DNA of 64,000 bases, from positions 64,501 through 128,500 of the forward strand of contig NZ_RZMY01000003.1 in the NCBI RefSeq assembly GCF_003992615.1, written 5' to 3'. Below the pieces are notes generated by a model. It worked only from the letters and a program-made list of their open reading frames with translations, made no database searches and was not told the origin of the DNA. Positions 35,450 to 43,870 of the stretch are shown piece after piece. The position numbers were made by a program, and so were the translations under genes. Each line of letters starts with the position of its first letter. Positions within the stretch are counted from its first letter, which is position 1. The DNA is from Flagellimonas beolgyonensis. Lineage in GTDB: Bacteria > Bacteroidota > Bacteroidia > Flavobacteriales > Flavobacteriaceae.

Positions 35450-37360
35450 TTACAGGGACTCCAGTTCATGGGAAAGATCTTCCCACTCTTCCATGAGTGT
35501 TTCGAGTTCCTTCTTTTTTCCTTGATATCCGTCAAAAAAGCCGGGTTTGGCTATGGTCGCATCATAATCCATGAGCAGATCATGGTCAATGTCCGCAATA
35601 TCCTTTTCCAACTGAGAAATACGCTTTTCCACCCCACTCAACTTATTCTTGAGGGATTTCATTTTCTTTTGGGTCTGGTAATCGTTTTCCTTGGATTCGG
35701 TCTGGGTCTTTTCCACTACCTTCTTGTCGCCCTTTTCCAAATTTCTAAAGTCTGCCAATTTCCGTTGTTCCAAGTAAAAATCGATATCCCCTAGGTATTC
35801 TTTAATGCCGCCATCCTTGAACTCATACACCCGGTCGGTAAGTCCTTGAAGAAAATCCCGGTCGTGCGAAACCAAGATCAAGGTACCTTCAAATTTTTGC
35901 AGGGCCTGCTTGAGTACATTTTTGGATTTGATATCGAGGTGGTTGGTAGGTTCGTCCATTACCAACACATTGAAGGGCTGCAGCAGCATTTTGGCCAGGG
36001 CCAATCGGTTACGTTCCCCTCCGGAAAGTACCTTCACGTATTTGTCCACCTCATCGCCGCGAAACAAAAAGGATCCCAGAATATCGCGCACCTTACTACG
36101 GTTGTCTTCGTTGGCCGCATCGATCATGGTGTCCAGTATGGTCTTGTTGCCATCGAGATACTCTGCTTGGTTTTGGGCAAAGTAGCCCAACTGCACATTG
36201 TGGCCCATTTTCACATGACCTTCATGATCCAATTCCCCTACAATGATTTTGGCCAAAGTGGTCTTTCCTTGACCGTTCTGACCTACAAAAGCGGTTTTAC
36301 TGCCACGTTCCACCAAGAGGTCGATGCCTTCGAGCACTTGCTTTTTACCATAGCTTTTTGATAGATCTTCCAATTCTGCCACCACCTTGCCTGGCGTAAC
36401 GGATACTGGAAAACGAAGGTTCATGACGCTGCTATCCTCTTCGTCCACCTCAATACGCTCCATTTTATCCAACTTCTTGATCAGTGATTGCGCCATGGAA
36501 GCTTTGCTGGCCTTGGCCCTAAATTTCTCGATCAGCTTCTCGGTCTGTTGTATCTGCTTTTCTTGATTTTTTTGTGCGCTCAGCTGTTGCTCCTTGATTT
36601 CCTTGCGCAAATCCAAAAATTTGGTATAGGGTTTATTGTAGTCATAGATCCTGCCCAGCGAAATCTCAATGGTACGGTTGGTCACATTATCCAAGAACAT
36701 TCGGTCGTGGGAAACAATGACCACGGCACCGGAATAATTGTTCAAAAATTGCTCCAACCAAATAATGGATTCAATATCCAAGTGGTTGGTCGGCTCATCC
36801 AATAGCAAAACGTCGTTATTTTGAAGTAGCAGCTTTGCCAATTCGATGCGCATACGCCATCCTCCCGAAAAGGTATCGGTCAGCTTGTTGAAATCTTCCC
36901 GTTTAAACCCGAGTCCGAGCAACACCTTTTCGGTGTCCCCTTGGTAATTATACCCTCCCAATATTTCATACCGATGGGTCACATCGTTCAGATCTACCAT
37001 CAGTTGGTGATACCCTTCACTTTCATAATCGGTACGTTCGGCCAGTGCGGTATTGATCTCATCCAACTGCAATTCCAGTGATTTGATCTCGGCAAAGGCC
37101 TGATAGGCTTCTTCCAACACGGTTCGCCCCTGTTCAAAATCGATATCCTGTTTCAAAAAACCGATCTTGATGTCCTTTTCCATGGCGATGGTCCCTTCAT
37201 CCGGAAACATTTCCTTGGAAAGCAATTTCAGCAAGGTGGATTTTCCAGCGCCGTTCTTTCCAATAAGTCCAACTCGATCGCCACCGTTTAAACGGAACGC
37301 GATTTCCTCGAACAAATATTCACCTCCGAAGGCTACGGAAAGATTATGGACATTTAGCAT
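35450..37360 (-). CDS. ABC-F family ATPase
   Basis: A soluble protein of 636 residues with two ABC cassettes and no membrane domain. The first has Walker A GKNGAGKST, signature FSGGWRMR and LLLDEPTNHLD; the second has GQNGQGKTT, LSGGERNR and LVMDEPTNHLD. The charged inter-domain linker (about 240-320) and C-terminal coiled coil (about 530-636) fit ABC-F translation factors, which bind the ribosomal E site and resolve stalls or confer antibiotic protection. The linker resembles housekeeping (Uup/YbiT-like) members more than resistance ones, but this is a loose judgement. It diverges from the DUF983 gene. Confidence 0.92.
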   Translation of the reverse strand: MLNVHNLSVAFGGEYLFEEIAFRLNGGDRVGLIGKNGAGKSTLLKLLSKEMFPDEGTIAMEKDIKIGFLKQDIDFEQGRTVLEEAYQAFAEIKSLELQLDEINTALAERTDYESEGYHQLMVDLNDVTHRYEILGGYNYQGDTEKVLLGLGFKREDFNKLTDTFSGGWRMRIELAKLLLQNNDVLLLDEPTNHLDIESIIWLEQFLNNYSGAVVIVSHDRMFLDNVTNRTIEISLGRIYDYNKPYTKFLDLRKEIKEQQLSAQKNQEKQIQQTEKLIEKFRAKASKASMAQSLIKKLDKMERIEVDEEDSSVMNLRFPVSVTPGKVVAELEDLSKSYGKKQVLEGIDLLVERGSKTAFVGQNGQGKTTLAKIIVGELDHEGHVKMGHNVQLGYFAQNQAEYLDGNKTILDTMIDAANEDNRSKVRDILGSFLFRGDEVDKYVKVLSGGERNRLALAKMLLQPFNVLVMDEPTNHLDIKSKNVLKQALQKFEGTLILVSHDRDFLQGLTDRVYEFKDGGIKEYLGDIDFYLEQRKLADFRNLEKGDKKVVEKTQTESKENDYQTQKKMKSLKNKLSGVEKRISQLEKDIADIDHDLLMDYDATIAKPGFFDGYQGKKKELETLMEEWEDLSHELESL

Positions 37361-37401
37361 TTTTTGTGACTTGAATTACATTACAAAACCAAGGGTATCT
37401 T

Positions 37402-37409
37402 TACTTTTG
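37402..37409 (+). promoter_or_regulatory. -7 promoter box for the DUF983 gene
   Basis: TACTTTTG matches TAnnTTTG and lies 17 bases before the ATG at 37427. No good -33 element at the usual spacing is seen. Confidence 0.45.
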
Positions 37410-37426
37410 CGTAAAAATCGGTGCAA

Positions 37427-37831
37427 ATGTTAAAAAAAGGAACCAAACTCTACAGCATTTTAACAGGAAGTTGTCCAAGATGCCAAGAGGAGAGCATGTA
37501 TGAAAAGTCAAATCCGTATATGCTAACGCAAATTTTTAAAATGCATGAGCGGTGTTCCCACTGTGGTTTAAAATATAAAATTGAACCTTCCTTTTTTTAC
37601 GGCGCCATGTACGTGAGCTATGCAGTTGGTATTGCCTTTGCAGTGGCTGCCTTTGTGATCAGCTTCCTATTTATGGGTGCATCGCTTAAAACCGCATTTA
37701 TTGCCATAGTGGGCACCTTGGTCGTATTTATGCCTGTGATCATTCGATTGTCCCGAAATATTTGGATCAATTTCTTTGTGAAGTACGACGCCAATTCGGT
37801 ACAACAGCACAAGCACGCAGTGGAAAACTAA
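37427..37831 (+). CDS. DUF983 family membrane protein
   Basis: 134 residues from the ATG at 37427; a GTG two codons earlier is less likely. An N-terminal zinc-ribbon-like part has CPRC and CSHC pairs (GSCPRCQEESMY, ERCSHCGLKY). Two transmembrane helices follow (YAVGIAFAVAAFVISFLF and AFIAIVGTLVVFMPVII). This matches DUF983, a family often found near cytochrome oxidase or DNA-repair genes but without a known biochemical role. Its stop overlaps the stop of the convergent oxidoreductase gene by 4 bases. Confidence 0.85.
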   Translation: MLKKGTKLYSILTGSCPRCQEESMYEKSNPYMLTQIFKMHERCSHCGLKYKIEPSFFYGAMYVSYAVGIAFAVAAFVISFLFMGASLKTAFIAIVGTLVVFMPVIIRLSRNIWINFFVKYDANSVQQHKHAVEN

Positions 37832-38883
37832 TTCCTGAAGTGTTTTTTGGTGAACCTCTGGATGTCAATTTCTGGATCCAGTGCTTGTCCATCCTCTATA
37901 AAGCTGAATAATTGTTGTGATGCATAGGGCGCAATAAGTACTCCTCTGGATCCAAAACCATTCAATACATACAAATTTTGGTGTTTGGGATGCTGCCCGA
38001 CCAGAGGCCTTCTGTCCGAAACGGTTGGGCGAATGCCCGCCACGTGGTCCACAACTTCAAAATCACATTTTAAAAAGGTACTTAATTTATCCAGAAGTTC
38101 ATTTTTGGATTCCTCGGTGGGTGTGTTCGTCTTATCCTTCCACTTGTAGGTGGCTCCGACGAGGTAAAGATCTTCTCCCCAAGGAATGGTGAACACGGAC
38201 GACTTGATGACACTTTCCTCTTTAAAATCGGGCGCTTTTATGATCAGCAGTTCCCCTTTGGTGCCGTTTAGAGGCAAGTAGTTGAAATAAGGGTTCTGTT
38301 TGAGGCCAAATCCACAGGCAAAAACGATGCGCTTAGCCTCGATTCCTTTGTACGAAACATGTTGCTCTAATAAGTGCAATGCCCCAAAATCGAAATTTTC
38401 AAATGTAAGGAGGTCGTTTTGTTCCAAATAGGCTCTATAGGCTTTGATCAACAACGCCGTATCGATTCTGCCGGTATGCATTACTTCCCCAAAACCAAAA
38501 GGGGCATCCAACGCTGGATTTTGGTTGGGCAAGATCTTGGTGGATAAAAAACGCTCCAATCCGGGACGATCGGCAGCTTCAAACCAGGTATTTTGCTCTT
38601 CTATGGAGGCAAACCTTCGCAATACACGCAGTGGATGATCCAAGGTTACCCCAAGTTTTTCCTCCTGCTGTTGGTAAAATGGCCTCACGGCTTCCATTAG
38701 ACCGCCGGCCTTCCAAGCCATGGTGAATCTTTTTAGAATAACGGGGTTGTACAATCCGCCCGCCACCTGCGAGGCCTGTTGGGAGGCATCGGAAACCACG
38801 TGAAAGGTTTTTCCGTTACGTTCCAAGGTATCGCAGACCGATATTCCTGCCAAACCCAAACCAACTACGATATAATCCAACAT
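37828..38883 (-). CDS. FAD-dependent oxidoreductase (DAO family)
   Basis: A 351-residue D-amino-acid-oxidase-like flavoprotein. The Rossmann fingerprint GLGLAGISVCDTL at the N terminus binds FAD. Later regions include LNGTKGELLIIK, a WGEDLYLVGATYKW segment and a C-terminal RPTVSDRRPLVGQHPKHQNLYVLNGFGSRG, characteristic of DAO enzymes such as glycine oxidase or ThiO-like proteins. It would oxidise an amine or amino acid in the cytosol, but the substrate is not evident. It ends 4 bases into the opposite DUF983 gene, and the gldN terminator lies just upstream of its start. Confidence 0.85.
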   Translation of the reverse strand: MLDYIVVGLGLAGISVCDTLERNGKTFHVVSDASQQASQVAGGLYNPVILKRFTMAWKAGGLMEAVRPFYQQQEEKLGVTLDHPLRVLRRFASIEEQNTWFEAADRPGLERFLSTKILPNQNPALDAPFGFGEVMHTGRIDTALLIKAYRAYLEQNDLLTFENFDFGALHLLEQHVSYKGIEAKRIVFACGFGLKQNPYFNYLPLNGTKGELLIIKAPDFKEESVIKSSVFTIPWGEDLYLVGATYKWKDKTNTPTEESKNELLDKLSTFLKCDFEVVDHVAGIRPTVSDRRPLVGQHPKHQNLYVLNGFGSRGVLIAPYASQQLFSFIEDGQALDPEIDIQRFTKKHFRN

Positions 38884-38937
38884 ACGGCAAAATTAGGGAA
38901 CGCTTTTTGACCCAATGCGGGTCTTTATCATTTTTAT

Positions 38938-38968
38938 AAAAAAAAACGCCGCACATAAAGTGCGGCGT
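38938..38968 (-). terminator. Strong terminator of the gldKLMN operon
   Basis: On the minus strand the 9-bp stem ACGCCGCAC/GTGCGGCGT with a 5-base loop is followed by an uninterrupted run of nine T. It ends transcription coming from gldN. Confidence 0.88.
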
Positions 38969-38995
38969 TAGTTGTATTGAATTGGAAATTTTTAT

Positions 38996-39033
38996 TAGGC
39001 CATCCCGAACTGCTTCGGGATTAATTCGGCCTA
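38996..39033. repeat. Nested inverted repeat between gldN and its terminator
   Basis: An outer stem TAGGCC/GGCCTA (38996-39001 and 39028-39033) encloses an 8-bp hairpin ATCCCGAA-CTGC-TTCGGGAT (39002-39021). It is in the 3' untranslated region of gldN, upstream of the terminator, and carries no T run of its own. It may be a processing or stability element, or a copy of a dispersed repeat. Confidence 0.5.
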
Positions 39034-39072
39034 CAACTTTGATTCGTTATTCGCTTTCAAAGTGGGGCCTCA

Positions 39073-39975
39073 TTAATAAGCCCACATATCCTGCTCCTTG
39101 TTTCTGATGGCCTCTTTGATTCGTTGGGCCTCCAGTAGCTGGAACAATGCATTGTCAAAAATATAGTCGCTTATCTCACGATCTTCGTGAACGTTTTCCT
39201 CTTTGTAGATCACCCCGTTGAAACGTCTTGCGTTCAAAAGGTTATCGAAAGAAATGGGTCGAGCCGAGTTTTGCTGGTTGTACACTTTGGCATCGTGCAG
39301 AATTTGACGTGCTGCAGGGTACCAAACCCAGAACAATTCAACTTTGTTCTCTCCTGGGTCTATCGATTCGTCATCGATAAAGTTTACGTCCGGCGCAACC
39401 GGTGCAATTCCCAATAAACGGTACTTTAACTCCCCTTGGCGCTTATCGAAATACCAGATTCCTTTGATGCGGTACTCTTCAATATCAGCGGCGGTCAGAT
39501 CCCTTTGGTTGATAAACTCAGGAGAAATGCGCTCACCGGCGTTCAATTGTTCGTACCCAAGGTCTGTGGTATCCACTTTGCTCAAGGTAGCGGAAAGGTC
39601 GGACAACTTCCTTTTTTCAGTAAAATAGGAGTCGGCATACACCTCGGTCAAGTTCCCGTTCCTGATGTTCTTCATCAAAACATGGTACAGCGACCTTCTG
39701 TCCGCCCCGATACCCACGGTATCGGTTGGGTAGTACAACGGAAAGTTGACACGCTCATCAAGATCGATGATTTCCCACACGGTCTTGGACCAAAGGATAT
39801 CCCTATCGTCCACATAACCATAAGGTAGGGGTTCATCGGCGTCTTGTTCTATTTGAGCCTCGGTCTTTTTCCCGATATCATCCGGCAACTTGGCATTCAA
39901 AATGTTTGCCTGGGCCATCAGGGATACGGGCAAAACACCCAACAATCCGATCAATAATGCATTTTTCCAATTCAT
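39073..39975 (-). CDS. gldN: Gliding motility / type IX secretion protein GldN
   Basis: A 300-residue periplasmic protein with a signal peptide (MNWKNALLIGLLGVLPVSLMAQ). GldN forms the outer-membrane-associated ring with the lipoprotein GldK in the type IX secretion system (PorN in Porphyromonas). Family landmarks are YVDDRDILWSKTVWEIIDLDE near the N terminus and the C-terminal LLEAQRIKEAIRN. The ATG at 39975 is preferred to the GTG at 39981. It follows gldM by 17 bases. No gldO-like second copy is present downstream; the operon ends in a terminator. Confidence 0.93.
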   Translation of the reverse strand: MNWKNALLIGLLGVLPVSLMAQANILNAKLPDDIGKKTEAQIEQDADEPLPYGYVDDRDILWSKTVWEIIDLDERVNFPLYYPTDTVGIGADRRSLYHVLMKNIRNGNLTEVYADSYFTEKRKLSDLSATLSKVDTTDLGYEQLNAGERISPEFINQRDLTAADIEEYRIKGIWYFDKRQGELKYRLLGIAPVAPDVNFIDDESIDPGENKVELFWVWYPAARQILHDAKVYNQQNSARPISFDNLLNARRFNGVIYKEENVHEDREISDYIFDNALFQLLEAQRIKEAIRNKEQDMWAY

Positions 39976-39992
39976 GATCACTTATATACTTT

Positions 39993-41564
39993 TTAGTTTG
40001 TAAGCTCAACCACAACAGGCGATACTTTCTTCAACTTGTAGCTCTTGTTGTTTGTGATGTAAGCTTGGATATCGAATATCTGAACGGCATCACCTCTACC
40101 TGCTCTAGCAAGGGCAGACTTGGCTCTGGCATCCAATTTGTTTCCGTTAACAACCACGGTAGGCTGACCTGGAACCTTGAACTTGAACTGGCTAACACCA
40201 AGGTTCAAATCGAAGTCGAAGTCTTCCAACATGGCACTGATGGTAGAGATTTCCAAGTTCTTTCTTGGCATCTGTACGCTACCAGCCTCACCCCGCACGG
40301 TACCGCTAGGTCTTGGAATATCCTTGATACGGAACTCAGAGGAAGTACGGATTCCTTTACCATCGGGCAATGTACCTGAAGCAGTAATGGTCACTGTTCT
40401 ACCTGTACCTGGGTTCATGATATAGTTGCTGCCACTTCTTCTGGTCAAACCAGGAGCAGAAGCCGAAACTTTGTTATCAGGGATACCAGGAATGGAGATG
40501 GTCATTGGGTTGGCCACACCACGGTACACTACGTTCATCTTATCAGCAGAAATAACCGCTGCATTCGGCATGGAGATGGTTGCAAAAGTGTTGTTCACTT
40601 CCACTGGCACTTCAACTCCATCCTGCATATAGGTCATGGTTCCTTTAATGGTATGGTCACCTGGGGTACCGGCACTAATCAACATTTTGATACCACCAGC
40701 TTCCAATGCATAATCCTTACCTTCGGTCAATGGTCTTCCGTCCAAAGTCAATTCCGCTTTTACAGGAGTGGAAGTCTTGTCAGTCTTGCTCACAATGATC
40801 TTACCATCATACTTTTCTCCTGCATAATATGCCGTTTTTGGAGCGGACAATGCACTGGCGAAGTTGGTCAAGGAAACCGCCTCGGTCAACTCACCTTCCA
40901 AAAGGGTCTTCAACACCTCTTGCTCGGTAGTTTTGATATCGGCCTGCAATTGGGTCATTTTGGTCAATGAGGCTACCAAAGGAAATCCTTCGTAGTGGTA
41001 GTTGATCCAATCTTGACGGGTACCGTCTCTTTTTTCAACCTTACCATCTGCATCACCGGTAGCAAAACGCGCTTTAACCGCAGCTTTCAATGATTCGAAC
41101 TTACCTTCGGGCAATGCATTGATCACGCCTTCACGGTAGTTGTTGATGTATTCCATGAACTTCTTTCCTTCTGGGCCCAAATTGTCGCCCTGGAAGAATT
41201 TTTGGTCCAGGTAATCGGATTTGTCCATGACCACATAATCTTTGGGATCTTCCAAATCCTTGGTCATTTCTGTCTTCAAACCTTGCAAATAACTGTAGTA
41301 GTCATCTGAAAGTTCCTTTACTTTCTGAGCATCTTTGTACAATTCTCCGTACTCTTCCTCGTTTTCAGAAGCTTTGGTCTCCAAACTAGCGAAGAAGCTA
41401 GCGTTATTGGTGTCCATGTTCGTATTCGAAGTTTCCAGCTTTTCGTTCATAAGTCCGAAAGCCGCAAGTACTTCCTTGCTCATATTCAGGGCCAACATCG
41501 CGATGAAGATCAAGTACATTAGGTTGATCATCTTCTGACGTGGTGTTTGTTTTCCTCCTGCCAT
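39993..41564 (-). CDS. gldM: Gliding motility / type IX secretion motor protein GldM
   Basis: A 523-residue inner-membrane protein. One N-terminal helix (INLMYLIFIAMLALNMSKEVLAAF) inserts into the GldL complex. A long periplasmic part follows, with a helical first domain and three Ig-like domains, spanning to the GldKN ring. GldL and GldM form the proton-driven rotary motor that powers type IX secretion and gliding. The N-terminal sequence MAGGKQTPRQKMINLMYL is highly typical. It lies between gldL (67-base gap) and gldN. Confidence 0.95.
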   Translation of the reverse strand: MAGGKQTPRQKMINLMYLIFIAMLALNMSKEVLAAFGLMNEKLETSNTNMDTNNASFFASLETKASENEEEYGELYKDAQKVKELSDDYYSYLQGLKTEMTKDLEDPKDYVVMDKSDYLDQKFFQGDNLGPEGKKFMEYINNYREGVINALPEGKFESLKAAVKARFATGDADGKVEKRDGTRQDWINYHYEGFPLVASLTKMTQLQADIKTTEQEVLKTLLEGELTEAVSLTNFASALSAPKTAYYAGEKYDGKIIVSKTDKTSTPVKAELTLDGRPLTEGKDYALEAGGIKMLISAGTPGDHTIKGTMTYMQDGVEVPVEVNNTFATISMPNAAVISADKMNVVYRGVANPMTISIPGIPDNKVSASAPGLTRRSGSNYIMNPGTGRTVTITASGTLPDGKGIRTSSEFRIKDIPRPSGTVRGEAGSVQMPRKNLEISTISAMLEDFDFDLNLGVSQFKFKVPGQPTVVVNGNKLDARAKSALARAGRGDAVQIFDIQAYITNNKSYKLKKVSPVVVELTN

Positions 41565-41631
41565 GTTTTTCTAATTAGATTTTAAAAATTAATTTGATTT
41601 GGGTTTGTTTTTTGTTGATCAAAACGTCTAA

Positions 41632-42288
41632 TTAGTTTCTTCCACCCATAGCGGATAGCATACCACCGTAAACTCCGTTCAAGGAAGAAAGGTTGGTAGC
41701 CAAGGATTCCATTTGCTCTTTCAACGCACCTGCGTTCTGTACAACTTCCTCGTTGATGGAGGCTTGTCTGCTAGCGCTTTCCAACTGTACTTTGTACAAG
41801 CTGTTCAAAGATTCCATTTGAGCGGCAGCGTGGGACAACTCTTCAGAGTATTTCTTGGTGTGCTGGATAGCATCTGTAGTAGGAGCGATATTTTTAGCGG
41901 CACCTTCAAAACTCTTGATGCTCTCACCTAGACTGGAGAACAAATCGGCATCGATGTTGGCTTCTTTAAGCAATTCATCCAATTTCTTGGATAGAAGACC
42001 TTCAGCTTCCTTGGCATCTTTAGCCTCTTGTTTTCTGGAAGCGTTCTGTTGACCACCGGCCAATTCAGGGTATACCAACGACCAATCGTATTCGTCGTCT
42101 ACTGGTTCAAATGCACTGATAGCGAAGATCAATGCTTCGGTAATAAGTCCGACAGCAAGAAGAAGTCCACCAGTAAGTGGTCCAAACTCCCAGTGAAGGA
42201 TCTTGAACAATGCACCGATGATTACTACCGATGCTCCAAGCCCGTAGGCCATGTTAAACAGCTTTTTTGTTGATTTTGACTGTGCCAT
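41632..42288 (-). CDS. gldL: Gliding motility / type IX secretion motor protein GldL
   Basis: A 218-residue inner-membrane protein with two N-terminal helices (MAYGLGASVVIIGALFKILHW and GPLTGGLLLAVGLITEALIFAIS). Glu51 in the second helix corresponds to the conserved buried glutamate implicated in proton-driven rotation. The cytoplasmic remainder is helical and probably coiled-coil (about 85-218). It works as a pentamer around GldM. The 84-base gap to gldK holds an inverted repeat. Confidence 0.95.
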   Translation of the reverse strand: MAQSKSTKKLFNMAYGLGASVVIIGALFKILHWEFGPLTGGLLLAVGLITEALIFAISAFEPVDDEYDWSLVYPELAGGQQNASRKQEAKDAKEAEGLLSKKLDELLKEANIDADLFSSLGESIKSFEGAAKNIAPTTDAIQHTKKYSEELSHAAAQMESLNSLYKVQLESASRQASINEEVVQNAGALKEQMESLATNLSSLNGVYGGMLSAMGGRN

Positions 42289-42307
42289 AATTCTAGTTTT
42301 AATTAAG

Positions 42308-42350
42308 TTATATAAATAAGTATTTGGTTACGAAATTGCTATTTATATAA
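42308..42350. repeat. 11-bp inverted repeat between gldK and gldL
   Basis: TTATATAAATA (42308-42318) is perfectly repeated in inverted form as TATTTATATAA (42340-42350), leaving a 21-base loop. It lies inside an operon and has no T tail, so it is not a simple terminator. It could influence mRNA stability or the relative output of gldK and gldLMN. Confidence 0.5.
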
Positions 42351-42372
42351 TGTTCTCTCTGATTTTCAATGC

Positions 42373-43749
42373 TTATAATCCACTTCTACCATTGGTTGAG
42401 TCTTCCTCGCCCATGTAGTCCTGTACCGTTCTGAATCCAATGTAACTTCTTGCGGAATCTTGGTACTCGTAATCCCTGGTACTCACTTGTAGGAAGTAGG
42501 CAACATCCTTCCAAGATCCTCCGCGGATTACTTTTCTCTTGTTTTGTCCGGAACCAACGTTCGGGTTCATGGTGGACAGGTATTCGTAGGCCCCTGGATC
42601 GAAACTGGAATTGGTCCATTCCGATACGTTACCGGCCATGTTGTACAAGTTGTAATCATTTGGTTCAAATGATTTGGCTTCTACTGTATACAATGCCGCA
42701 TCGGCTGCATAATCTCCACGTTGTGGTTTAAAGTTGGCCATAAAACAACCGGTATCACTGATCACGTACGGACCACCCCAAGGATAGGTTCCTCCTTCGA
42801 TACCGCCTCGTGCGGCATATTCCCACTCAGCTTCGGTCGGCAACCTAAACTGGTTCACGAATTGTTTGCCACGGCTTTTTTGATCGTCGTTCTTGAACTT
42901 GGTCCTCCAGTTACAAAAGGCCTTGGCCTGCATCCAGTTGACACCCACCACTGGGTAATCACTATAGGCATCGTGCCAAAAATAATCATTGTGCATGGGT
43001 TCGTTGTAAGAGTACTCAAAATCCCTGATCCATACGGTGGTATCCGGGTAGATCTCCAACTCTTCCTGCTTAATGAAGTCTTTTCTGCTACCTGTTCTGG
43101 AACGTGCGGCAGCTTCAATATCCATCCAGTTGTACTTGTACTTCAATTTGGTTACGTCGATGCTCCTAAGACCATTGTAGCTTTCCTCTTCCGGCAAGTA
43201 GATGGAATCCATCACTTCGGCGTAATACTCATCCGGATACTCGGAAGTATCCCAGATCAAATCCACATCTTTGTTCAATGCCCTTCCTTCGTAGCCGGTT
43301 TCACCCAGGCCAGCATAATTGTCGAGCATGTACTTGTCGTAGGCAGATAGTTCGGTGGTGTCGGTATCCTTGAAAGCGTACTCCCCGATACCTTCATCAT
43401 CCGGACCCATTCCCAATTCATCGGCCAAGATGGCCAATCTGGTCCTAACAATGGAATCCTTTACCCACTCCACAAATTGACGGTACTCACTGTTAGTGAT
43501 TTCCGTGTCGTCCATATAGAAGGAACGAACGGTCACCGTTCTGGTCGGTGCGTTCAACACTTTTGCCTGATCCTCTTCAGCCTTACCCATAACAAAGGCG
43601 CCTCGGGGAATCAGTTCCATTCCATAGGGTTTCTCTGGATGCCATTTTTTACCACTTACCCCAACTAGTTCACCTTTTGATCTTGATTTAGAGCCACAAC
43701 TGGTAAGCAAAAAAACAAGTGCTATAGATGAAAAGAATAGCTTTCTCAT
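42373..43749 (-). CDS. gldK: Gliding motility / type IX secretion lipoprotein GldK
   Basis: A 458-residue outer-membrane lipoprotein (lipobox LTSC, Cys18) built on a formylglycine-generating-enzyme-like (FGE-sulfatase) fold. Landmarks are MELIPRGAFVMGK, MDDTEITNSEYRQFVEW, FRLPTEAEWEYAARGG, NVSEWTNSSF and RKVIRGGSW. GldK forms rings with GldN in the type IX machinery and is not thought to be an enzyme. It is the first gld gene of the cluster. A 121-base gap separates it from the arginase-fold gene upstream and could hold its promoter. Confidence 0.95.
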   Translation of the reverse strand: MRKLFFSSIALVFLLTSCGSKSRSKGELVGVSGKKWHPEKPYGMELIPRGAFVMGKAEEDQAKVLNAPTRTVTVRSFYMDDTEITNSEYRQFVEWVKDSIVRTRLAILADELGMGPDDEGIGEYAFKDTDTTELSAYDKYMLDNYAGLGETGYEGRALNKDVDLIWDTSEYPDEYYAEVMDSIYLPEEESYNGLRSIDVTKLKYKYNWMDIEAAARSRTGSRKDFIKQEELEIYPDTTVWIRDFEYSYNEPMHNDYFWHDAYSDYPVVGVNWMQAKAFCNWRTKFKNDDQKSRGKQFVNQFRLPTEAEWEYAARGGIEGGTYPWGGPYVISDTGCFMANFKPQRGDYAADAALYTVEAKSFEPNDYNLYNMAGNVSEWTNSSFDPGAYEYLSTMNPNVGSGQNKRKVIRGGSWKDVAYFLQVSTRDYEYQDSARSYIGFRTVQDYMGEEDSTNGRSGL

Positions 43750-43870
43750 ACTTTAGGTTAAATTATTCGATTCAAGATTATAAACTGTGAAACACAAATT
43801 CATTACTCTCAAAACTGATTTTTGAATAAATTATTGTGCAAACACGATTAATGCCCAAAAATTAATTTGT

